Origin: Humisphaera borealis
GTDB taxonomy: Bacteria; Planctomycetota; Phycisphaerae; Tepidisphaerales; Tepidisphaeraceae
Reading direction: 5' to 3'
DNA length: 64,000 nt
Assembly: GCF_015169395.1 (NCBI RefSeq)
Contig: NZ_CP063458.1
Location: 4,278,001-4,342,000 of the forward strand
The translations under genes and the position numbers were made by a program. Each line of letters opens with the position of its first letter. Within the stretch, counting starts at the first letter, position 1. Below are positions 44,644-52,161 of the stretch, piece by piece. The notes beneath the pieces were generated by a model. That model saw nothing but the letters and a program-made list of their open reading frames with translations, did no database searches and was not told the origin of the DNA.

Positions 44644-45675
44644 CTACGGACGCCACAGATAGTAGAAGCCCGTCGGCAGCAGCCCTGCCTGTTCGGGGAG
44701 TGACAATTGTACCACACCTGAAGGCGGTGGGGGCGACGGGCTGCTGGCGTAAATCGATCCGCCATAACCGTACGGCCTTGAGTACATCACGGCCGATGCC
44801 TTGGGAGACTTGCTGAGCTTGCGTGCGATGTCGATGGCGTCGGAGAGCAGTCCGGTCTGGTCGGCCAAGCCCAGCTCGACTGCCTTGGCGCCGCTGAACA
44901 CGCGCCCGCTATAGACGCCGGTATAGCTGGTTTTCTTATAATCATTCAGGTCACCTGCAACGCTTTCGGTGACACGACGGTGCTGCTTGACCACTGCGAC
45001 GAATCGGGCGAAGTATTCGTCAACCAGTTGCTGCATGATCCCGCGTTCGTCGTCCTGGAGAAGCTTCCAGGGTGAGCCGATGTCCTTGAGGTACCCGCTT
45101 TTGATCGACGTGGCCGTCACGCCGATCTTGTCGAGGGTTCCCTTGAACGTCACGGATTCGAAGATCACGCCGATGCTCCCGACGACGCTCGTCGGCTGAA
45201 CGACGATGGTGTCGGCGGCGCAGGCGACGTAGTACCCGCCGCTGGCAGCGACTTCCTGCGTGCTGGCGACGATCGGCTTGCCAGTGTCTTTGCGGAACTT
45301 GCGGAGCAGTTCGTACATCGTGTCCGACGCGGTGACCGTGCCACCCGGCGAATTGATACGCAGTACGACCGCCTTGACCGATGAATCTCGCTGTGCGGCT
45401 TCGAGCTGCTGCGCAAACTTGCTGACGGGGTTTTCGGTCGGTGCCAGGAATCCGCCGCCGCGGGCGTTGATCAGCATGCCCTCGACTTCAACAATCGCGA
45501 TCTTTCCCCCGCCCCAGCCGCCGGACTGGACCTCACGCTCGTCGAGCGAGTTGGAGTTGGCGACGGGCGTGACCAGGAAACTGGGCGCACCACAACCGCC
45601 GGCGAGCAGCCCCAGCAAAACCAGGCAAAGTCGCGGTATCGGGTGGCGACTGAATGAGTCTGCGAAAAATGGCAT
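44644..45675 (-). CDS. signal peptide peptidase SppA-type protease (S49), lipoprotein
   Basis: A 343-residue membrane-bound protease that clears leftover signal peptides. The N-terminus ends in a lipobox (LLAGGC, Cys28), an unusual anchor for the family, which normally has a membrane helix. Catalytic Ser145 lies in EVAASGGYYVACAAD; the Lys is in SIKSGYLKDIGSPW (K192 or K197). VVLRINSPGGTVTASDTMYE and GSIGVI are further S49 motifs. It has one S49 domain like B. subtilis SppA. The vWA-type gene follows closely and may be co-transcribed. Confidence 0.88.
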   Translation of the reverse strand: MPFFADSFSRHPIPRLCLVLLGLLAGGCGAPSFLVTPVANSNSLDEREVQSGGWGGGKIAIVEVEGMLINARGGGFLAPTENPVSKFAQQLEAAQRDSSVKAVVLRINSPGGTVTASDTMYELLRKFRKDTGKPIVASTQEVAASGGYYVACAADTIVVQPTSVVGSIGVIFESVTFKGTLDKIGVTATSIKSGYLKDIGSPWKLLQDDERGIMQQLVDEYFARFVAVVKQHRRVTESVAGDLNDYKKTSYTGVYSGRVFSGAKAVELGLADQTGLLSDAIDIARKLSKSPKASAVMYSRPYGYGGSIYASSPSPPPPSGVVQLSLPEQAGLLPTGFYYLWRP

Positions 45676-45901
45676 AGAATACGTTTTCAGAAGGGCGATC
45701 AGTTCGCGTGACCGACAAAACGGGAAGCGTCCGGCAACGAAGCGAAGTTCCCGGTCAGGGCAACCGGCGATGGAAACCCCCAGCCGACGTCAAACCCGTT
45801 TCCAATGCAAAGCGTAGGTCGTTCCGTGTCCGGTCCCGGATTGAAATGTGGTTGACCGGTAACGTGTTACGTTCGTCCCGACGCGGGCAGAGACTATACC
45901 G

Positions 45902-46282
45902 ATGCCGTATCATGTGAGCAAAGGCAAATTCGCCTCCCTCGTCGAAGAAGCGCTCGCCGATCTTCCGGAGCCGTTCGCGCAGTACATCGAAGAAGTACCC
46001 GTCGATGTCCGCGAAAGGCCCACCCTTAAGCAGTTGAAGTCGGTCGGCCTGGCGGAGGACGACTTGCTCATGGGGCTCTACGTCGGCATTCCCCTGACCG
46101 AAAAAAGCGTGCTCCATTCCGGCCAGGCACCAGGCGTCATCTACATCTTCCAGGAAGACATCGAACTGGTCTGCGACAGTGCCGAAGAGCTGGTCCGAGA
46201 AGTCAGAGTCACCGTGCTCCACGAACTCGGGCACCACTTCGGCCTCGACGAGGACGACCTGGCCCGGCTCGGATACGGCTGA
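45902..46282 (+). CDS. short zincin-like metallopeptidase
   Basis: A 126-residue protein of the bacterial 'metallopeptidase family' (DUF1025 type). HELGHHFGLDEDDL gives the HExxH zinc motif (His107, Glu108, His111) plus the conserved downstream acidic run (third ligand probably Asp116). PLTEKSV and VIYIFQEDIE are typical. Cytoplasmic; substrate unknown. It is divergent from sppA. Confidence 0.88.
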   Translation: MPYHVSKGKFASLVEEALADLPEPFAQYIEEVPVDVRERPTLKQLKSVGLAEDDLLMGLYVGIPLTEKSVLHSGQAPGVIYIFQEDIELVCDSAEELVREVRVTVLHELGHHFGLDEDDLARLGYG

Positions 46283-46759
46283 TAGGAAAGAACTTATCAG
46301 ACTCCGGGGTCGTACCGTTGGCGAGGCGGGTTTGTAACGGCGGGATGTCCGGAAACGTCGATGTAGTGGACGGATGCGACAGGCACCGATGTGCCCGCCT
46401 CGGAGTGCCGCGAGAAGCTTGAAAAAAGATTGCTCACGCGACGTGTCCCGGGTTGCCGCACCGATGCGATCGACCGACAATGCCCCGGCGTCGGGGAGAT
46501 GTCCGCCGCCTGCGTGCCGCGTTTTGTAGTCGGCGAACTGTCGATTGCTCGCCGACTGTACCGAACGCAAGTGCCTGCCGACGGACGACATGGATGTCGC
46601 GCGGCGGCCGGGCGTGTCGGGCCGCGGCATGGGCTGGTGCTTGGTACAGGGCCGGTTGAGGGCAGTCGCACGCAGCCGTATTTGGCCGTATTGATGTTGT
46701 CTTCCGTATCGTCCCGCGGAGCTGGTCTCCGTGTCGTCCGCAGTTGCCAGGAGTTCACG
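46283..46759. other. upstream region of the adaptor/SecA-like gene set
   Basis: About 475 bases. An open frame in phase with the HlyD gene covers most of it but its translation is Arg/Cys-rich and has no signal or family, so it is non-coding. It should hold the promoter of the downstream four-gene set. No clear -35/-10 pair found. Confidence 0.5.
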
Positions 46760-47686
46760 ATGCTCGCCCCACGCAGGAAACTTTCGACAGTCAACAAATC
46801 CCGACTCGCCGCCCTCTCGCTCGCAATGGTGGCGATGACCGGGGGTCTGGGTCTGCAGTCGTCGGTGGCGTTGGGTCAGTCGTCCCCGGGTAGCGCCGAA
46901 TCCATGCTGACGTCTCACGAGCGCGGCGTGACCAAGCCCAAGGAAGAACCCAAGCTCGCCTTCGTCGGACCCGGTGTCGTCATGAAGGTACTGGTCAAGG
47001 AAGGTGCAACCGTCACCAAGGACCAGGTCCTGGCGGTACAGGACGATCGCGACGAGACGGGCAAGCTCGAAGTCGCCAAAGGCGAAGTGGAATCGGCCCG
47101 GATGCAGATCGAAGCCGCCGCCGCCGACCTGGAACTCAAGAAGGTAACCCTGGCCCGTCTTGAAGAGCTGTATGCCGACCTGATCAAGCAGCCGGCTCCG
47201 AAGAACACCAACCGCGACCTCGACGAGGCTCGGGTTGCGGTGAAGATCGCGGAGATCAGCATCAAGTTCCGAGAAACCGAGTGGAACAAGGCCAAGCTCG
47301 AGCAGCACCTTCAGCAGATTCGCCTCGACCAGAAAAAGCTCGTGAGCCCGATCGACGGCGTCATCAGCAAGATCGACGTCAATCCCGGCGAAGGCACCGA
47401 CCTGTCCCGCCCCGCGATGCAGATCGTCCAGATCGACACGCTCAAGGTCGAGGTGGATATCCAGGCGACCAAGTGCAAGGCACTCAAGATCGGCGACACG
47501 CTCCAGGTCCGGTACACGGACGAAGACAAGTGGATGCCCGCCACCATCACCTTCATGACCAAGTACGCCAACGCATCCAGCGGCACCCGCAAGGTGCGGC
47601 TCGAGATGAAGAACGAGGCTGATCGAGAAGCCGGCTTGCCTGTTTATGTGAAGCTGCCGGATAATCTGGCGGCGGTAACGAGATAA
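46760..47686 (+). CDS. HlyD/RND-type periplasmic adaptor
   Basis: A 308-residue adaptor protein, first gene of the four-gene set. Signal peptide about residues 16-38 (LAALSLAMVAMTGG, ending LGQ). The lipoyl-like half-motif GVVMKVLVKEGATVTKDQVL is followed by a helical hairpin (EVAKGEVESARMQIEAAAAD to QHLQQIRLDQKKL) and the second half-motif VSPIDGVISKIDVNPGEGT, then a barrel domain. Such proteins bridge inner-membrane pumps and outer-membrane channels or cap a membrane complex. CAGGAG lies 7-8 bases before the ATG. No RND or MFS pump is adjacent. Confidence 0.88.
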   Translation: MLAPRRKLSTVNKSRLAALSLAMVAMTGGLGLQSSVALGQSSPGSAESMLTSHERGVTKPKEEPKLAFVGPGVVMKVLVKEGATVTKDQVLAVQDDRDETGKLEVAKGEVESARMQIEAAAADLELKKVTLARLEELYADLIKQPAPKNTNRDLDEARVAVKIAEISIKFRETEWNKAKLEQHLQQIRLDQKKLVSPIDGVISKIDVNPGEGTDLSRPAMQIVQIDTLKVEVDIQATKCKALKIGDTLQVRYTDEDKWMPATITFMTKYANASSGTRKVRLEMKNEADREAGLPVYVKLPDNLAAVTR

Positions 47687-47785
47687 GCGCCGTCCTGCTT
47701 TTCAGGCCCCTTTGGGGCAGACTCCGGTTGCCGCAAGAGGGGCTTCCGGCCGCCGCGAACGACTGAACTTCGAAAAGAGGCTTCC

Positions 47786-49768
47786 GTGTCTTCCAGCGCA
47801 GTAGAAACATCCAACAAGAACCGTGGCGGTGGCAACAAGGACGGCGGCACCGGCACCGAAGCCTCGGGCCAGCCCGGCAAGGGCGGCAACCGCCATCAGC
47901 TCGTGCAGCGGCTGCTCGACAGCTCGGCGTCGCTGCCTGCGTTCATCAACGACCTGCTGACCACGCAGGCCGTCACCGTCGCCGGCACCGAAGCCGCCGG
48001 CTTCCTGCTGGAGCGCAACGGCGAACAGGTCGCCCTCCGACCGATCGCGCACATTCGTCCCGATGAATCGGCCCCAGAAGTCCGTGCCCAGGCGCTTGCC
48101 GCGTTCCAGGACCTGATCAAGCCCTGCGTCGAGCAGGGCCGCGACGGCGCGATCGAAGTCTCCCCCACCGGCCAGGACGGTGCCGAAGCCCAGTATTGCC
48201 TGATCACGCTGCTTCGCGCCGACGGCGATGTCGTCGGCGTTTCCGCCGTCGTCACCCGGTGCATGAATGTCGATCGCGCCAAGCAGCGGCTGATGAGCAT
48301 GCAGCTCGTCGCGGGCTACTTCGACCTGTTCACGCTCCGCCGCAACAGCGATCAGGCCCGCATGATCGCCCAGAGCCACCAGCACGTGCTGCAGCTGGCC
48401 ACCAGCGTTGCGACGGCCGAAGGTTTCACGTCGGCGGCGATGAACCTGTGTAACGAATTGGCCAGCCGCGCTCACGCCACCCGCGTGTCGCTGGGCTGGC
48501 TCAAAGGCAAGTCGATCAAGATCGTTGCCCTCAGCCACACGGAAGAGTTCGACAAGAAGCAGGAACTCATCGTGATGCTGCAAAAGGTCATGGAAGAGTG
48601 CATGGACCAGGAGGCGATGGTCCAGTACGACCCCAACGGCAAGGGGACCGACAACGTCACCCGCGACGCGGCCGCCCTCAGCCGTACGCAGGGCGGACAC
48701 ATCGTGCTGTCGCTACCGCTGCGGCGAAAGGCCGAAGTGGTCGGCGTTGTCACGCTCGAGTTCCTGCCGCAGCAGAAGGTCGGCCCCCAGGTCGCCAGCG
48801 GATTGGCGATCGCAGTCGATCTGCTCGCGCCGCAGCTTTACGACCGCTACCAGAACGACCGCTACCTGATCACCAAGATCGGCCTCAGTGCCAAGCATGT
48901 CGGCGAGGCGACGATCGGTCCCAAGCACATGATCGCGAAGCTCGTCGCGGTTTTGGTGATCGGGCTTGTCGCGTTCACGGTGCTGTACTCCCCGATGTAT
49001 CGTGTCTCGGCGCCGTTCCAGTTCGTGCCATTGTCGCGGTTTACGATGGTCGCGCCGGCCGACGGCGAGATCGCCGAGCTGGCGAAGGTCACCGATGCCG
49101 TGACAAAGAAGGAACGGAAGATCAAGCCCGGCGACCCCGTCACCAAGGGGCAGATCCTGATCAAGTTCGACACCCACGAGTTGGAACTGCAGCGTGCCGA
49201 GGCCGAGGCCGCCCGGGCCGAGGCGCTGGCTAAAGCCGACCAGGCGCGCGGCGAAGACAAACAGGCCGAAGCTCGCCAGGCCTTGCATCAGGCCGAGGCC
49301 GCCGAGGCCAAGGCTGCCCAGCTCACCCTCCAGATCGAGCAGGTCACCATTCGTTCGCCGATCGACGGTGTCTGGCTCCTGAAGGACCTTGAAGACCGCG
49401 TCGGCTCCCGTGTTCGCCAGGGCGACGAACTGTGCGTCGTCGGTCAGCCCGATTTGCTCAAGGTCGAAATGAGCGTCCCAGAGCGCGATATCCAGCAGGT
49501 GAAGGTCGGCCAGAAGACCTGGATCGCCACCAATTCGCTGCCCGGCGACAAGTACGAAGCGGTCGTGGAGCGCATCATCCCGATGAGCAACCCCGACCCC
49601 AAGGCCGCCGACAACACTTTCAAGGTCTACTGCACCGTCAAGGACAAGGCCGCAACCTGGCGTCCCGGTATGTCCGGCGAAGGACGCATCGAGATCGAAG
49701 AAAAGCCCCTCTGGTGGATCCTGTCGCACCGCCTGGTCGACTTCGTGAAGCTGAAGGTCTGGTATTGA
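47786..49768 (+). CDS. GAF-HlyD hybrid membrane adaptor
   Basis: A 660-residue protein, GTG start at 47786. Residues 1-37 are Gly-rich and disordered. Residues about 195-350 form a GAF-like sensory domain (VLQLATSVATAEGFTSAAMN, SRAHATRVSLGWLKG, HIVLSLPLRRKAEVVGVVTL) and 50-165 may be a second degenerate one. A membrane helix (LVAVLVIGLVAFTVL, 386-400) is followed by a periplasmic HlyD module: FTMVAPADGEIAEL, coiled coil ELQRAEAEAARAEALAKADQ, ITIRSPIDGVW-type second half (VTIRSPIDGVWLL). Thus a cytoplasmic sensor is joined to a periplasmic adaptor. A palindromic repeat separates it from the next gene. Confidence 0.88.
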   Translation: MSSSAVETSNKNRGGGNKDGGTGTEASGQPGKGGNRHQLVQRLLDSSASLPAFINDLLTTQAVTVAGTEAAGFLLERNGEQVALRPIAHIRPDESAPEVRAQALAAFQDLIKPCVEQGRDGAIEVSPTGQDGAEAQYCLITLLRADGDVVGVSAVVTRCMNVDRAKQRLMSMQLVAGYFDLFTLRRNSDQARMIAQSHQHVLQLATSVATAEGFTSAAMNLCNELASRAHATRVSLGWLKGKSIKIVALSHTEEFDKKQELIVMLQKVMEECMDQEAMVQYDPNGKGTDNVTRDAAALSRTQGGHIVLSLPLRRKAEVVGVVTLEFLPQQKVGPQVASGLAIAVDLLAPQLYDRYQNDRYLITKIGLSAKHVGEATIGPKHMIAKLVAVLVIGLVAFTVLYSPMYRVSAPFQFVPLSRFTMVAPADGEIAELAKVTDAVTKKERKIKPGDPVTKGQILIKFDTHELELQRAEAEAARAEALAKADQARGEDKQAEARQALHQAEAAEAKAAQLTLQIEQVTIRSPIDGVWLLKDLEDRVGSRVRQGDELCVVGQPDLLKVEMSVPERDIQQVKVGQKTWIATNSLPGDKYEAVVERIIPMSNPDPKAADNTFKVYCTVKDKAATWRPGMSGEGRIEIEEKPLWWILSHRLVDFVKLKVWY

Positions 49769-49769
49769 A

Positions 49770-49871
49770 GTAGGGTCCGCCTTGGCGGACGCGCAAGCCC
49801 AATACCCGAAACTGATTCGGACACTCGATCTGATTCGAACACCCGATCGCGTCCGCCAAGGCGGACCCTAC
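49770..49871. repeat. nested palindromic repeat, copy 2
   Basis: Arms 49770-49793 and 49848-49871 are perfect 24-bp reverse complements and are identical to the arms of the 27,288 copy. The 54-base interior differs from that copy and has TGATTCGGACACTCGATC-like half repeats. It fills the gap between the GAF-HlyD and M50 genes, ending 4 bases before the M50 ATG, so it also covers where a ribosome-binding site should be. Confidence 0.92.
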
Positions 49872-49875
49872 TCCC

Positions 49876-52086
49876 ATGACTCTCCAACTACGACCGACAT
49901 TTTCCGAGTCCTGGTACCGGGTGAAAACCCTCAAGGTCAAGCTCCGCCCGGGTGCCCAGATCTCGCGGCAGTACTTCCGCGGCGAGCGGTGGTACGTCGT
50001 CCGCGATCCGGCGGGTAATCAATTTCACCGTCTTAGCGACCCCGCCTACCGATTCGTCGGCCTGCTCGACGGCACGCGATCGGTCGAAGAGGCGTGGGAT
50101 CTGTGCGGCGGCACAATGGCCGATGACGCGCCGACCCAGCCGGAAGTCATCCAGATCCTGTCGCACCTGTACAGCGCGAACCTGATCGACGCCGACGTCA
50201 CACCCGACGCGACGGTGCTTCTCCGCCGGCATAAGAACCTGAACAAGCGTAAGTTTCAGGGCCGGCTGATGAACATCATGTTCCCGCGCATCCCGCTGTG
50301 GGACCTGGACACGTTCCTGGTCCGCTGGATGCCGCTGGTCCGCCAGATGTTCAGCCGGTTCGGCGCGTTCGTCTGGCTGGCGGTGGTGATCGCGGCTTGC
50401 GTGATGGTCGCGTCCAAGAGCCAGCAGTCCACCCACAACCTGACCGAAGCCGCCAAGCACGCGATCGACGTCAACGGCAACACGATCAACCTGCTCTACA
50501 TGTGGGGCATGTTCGTCTTCGTGAAGCTGATTCACGAGCTGGGCCATGCGTTCGCGTGTCGCCGGTTCGGCGGCGAGTGTCACGAGCTGGGCATCATGTT
50601 CCTGGTGTTCATCCCGACGCCGTACGTCGACGCGTCGACCGCCTGGAGCTTCCCCAACAAGTGGCACCGCGTGTTCGTGGGTGCCGCGGGCATGATCGTG
50701 GAGCTGTTCTTCGCCTCCCTTTGTGCGTTCATCTGGGTGAACATCGGCGATCCGAACCACAACATCATCGGGCAGCTCGCGTTCAACGCGATGCTCGTCG
50801 CGAGCGTGACGACGATCATCTTTAACGCCAACCCGCTGCTGCGTTACGACGGCTACTACATCCTGTCGGACTATCTTGAAATCCCGAACCTGCGGCAGAA
50901 GAGCCAGGAGTACTCGCTCGGCCTGATCAAGCGGCACATCTTCCGGGTGAAGCAGCAGCAGCCGCTGCCGCCGCCGGTCCAGCGGTTCTGGCTGCTGATG
51001 TACTACTGCACGTCAGGCATCTACCGCATTTTCGTCGGCATCATGATTATCCTGCTGGTCGCGTTCCAGATTCCCATCCTGGGGATCCTGATGGCGCTCG
51101 GCGGCGTGGTGACCTGGATCGCGATGCCGGTGTTCAAGATCTTCAAGTACCTCACGATCGAGCCGGAACTGCACCGCAAGCGCGGCCGAGCGACTGCGTT
51201 CGTTCTGGCGGTGGCGTCGATCATCGTCGTATCGGTCGGCGTGCTGAAGTTCGACCTGAACCTCTACGCGACAGGTATCGCCGAGCCCGCCAACCGAGAA
51301 GTGGTGCGACCGGGTACAAGCGGATTCGTTGCCAGGGTCGTCGCGAAGGACGGCCAGTGGGTGAAGGCCGGCGACGTGATCCTGGAAATGCGGTCCGACG
51401 AGTTGCAGGCCCGGAAGAAGGTTGCCGAGGCGCAGCTCGCGGCCACGGTCGCGATGTACGATGCTGCCGTCGCAGGGAGCGCGGCCGAGGTGCGGCAGGT
51501 CGCCGAAAAGATCGGTGTCTTCCGAAAGCAGATCGCGGATCTAAACGTTCGGATCGATAAGCTGGTGGTCAAGGCCGGCAGCGACGGCCGACTGACCGCA
51601 CCCAACATGCACGAGATGGTCGGGCAGTTCCTGCCGCAGGGCCAGGAATTCGCGATGATCATGCAGACCGAGCAACTGGTCGTGCACACCGCGCTGGAAC
51701 AGAAGGACGCCGAGCCGATCCTGGCCAACAAGAATGTGCAGACACAACTGCGATTTGCCAGCGACATCAAGATCGTGCTTGTCGGTGGTGCACCACGAGA
51801 CGCCGGCGCGGCGTCGGCGGAACTTCGGCATCCCGGGTTCGGTCAGGGTGTCGGCGGTGAAGTGCCGGTCGACCCGACGGAGCCGGGCAAGAGCGCCCTT
51901 CCGCTTTACGACGTCGCAATCCCGCTGGTCAATCCGATCGACCCGGCCAACCCCGAAGGCCGCTACGTGCCGTATCAGCGCGTGCACGTCCGCTTCACGC
52001 TCGACAAGAAGCCCCTCGCCTGGCAATGGGTCCGCCGGTTCTACCAGCTGATCCAGGAGAACGCTGCGGGATCGAAGTGGCTGTAA
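49876..52086 (+). CDS. PqqD-like/M50 site-2 protease/HlyD fusion
   Basis: A 736-residue membrane protein. Residues 25-110 are a PqqD-like winged-helix domain (WYVVRDPAGNQFHRL, AYRFVGLLDGTRSVEEAW), which in other systems binds peptides. The M50 intramembrane protease core follows: HELGH at 220-224 (His220, Glu221, His224) and NANPLLRYDGYY with Asp325 as third ligand, with about eight helices. After a last helix (about 440-465), a HlyD-like barrel and hairpin runs to the end (REVVRPGTSGFVARVVAKDG, MHEMVGQFLPQGQEFAMIMQ). It probably cuts a membrane substrate and couples it to the adaptors. The start has no free ribosome-binding site because of the repeat. Confidence 0.9.
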   Translation: MTLQLRPTFSESWYRVKTLKVKLRPGAQISRQYFRGERWYVVRDPAGNQFHRLSDPAYRFVGLLDGTRSVEEAWDLCGGTMADDAPTQPEVIQILSHLYSANLIDADVTPDATVLLRRHKNLNKRKFQGRLMNIMFPRIPLWDLDTFLVRWMPLVRQMFSRFGAFVWLAVVIAACVMVASKSQQSTHNLTEAAKHAIDVNGNTINLLYMWGMFVFVKLIHELGHAFACRRFGGECHELGIMFLVFIPTPYVDASTAWSFPNKWHRVFVGAAGMIVELFFASLCAFIWVNIGDPNHNIIGQLAFNAMLVASVTTIIFNANPLLRYDGYYILSDYLEIPNLRQKSQEYSLGLIKRHIFRVKQQQPLPPPVQRFWLLMYYCTSGIYRIFVGIMIILLVAFQIPILGILMALGGVVTWIAMPVFKIFKYLTIEPELHRKRGRATAFVLAVASIIVVSVGVLKFDLNLYATGIAEPANREVVRPGTSGFVARVVAKDGQWVKAGDVILEMRSDELQARKKVAEAQLAATVAMYDAAVAGSAAEVRQVAEKIGVFRKQIADLNVRIDKLVVKAGSDGRLTAPNMHEMVGQFLPQGQEFAMIMQTEQLVVHTALEQKDAEPILANKNVQTQLRFASDIKIVLVGGAPRDAGAASAELRHPGFGQGVGGEVPVDPTEPGKSALPLYDVAIPLVNPIDPANPEGRYVPYQRVHVRFTLDKKPLAWQWVRRFYQLIQENAAGSKWL

Positions 52087-52090
52087 GGAG

Positions 52091-52154
52091 AAGGACGAAG
52101 GATGAAGGATAAGGGATGAATCGGTTCATCCTTCGTCCTTCATCCTTTATCCTT
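52091..52154. repeat. inverted repeat before the SecA-like gene
   Basis: Thirty-base arms (52091-52120 and 52125-52154, about 25 matching) with a 4-base TCGG loop, built from AAGGATGAAGGA-like words. It ends 7 bases before the SecA-like ATG and would hide any ribosome-binding site. Similar words make the 3.6-kb repeat. Confidence 0.8.
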
Positions 52155-52161
52155 AGATGCA

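Noticed and set aside
46391-46759. N-terminal extension of the HlyD adaptor
   Set aside because: The extension is Arg/Cys-rich and would place the signal peptide inside the protein; the ATG at 46760 has a ribosome-binding site.
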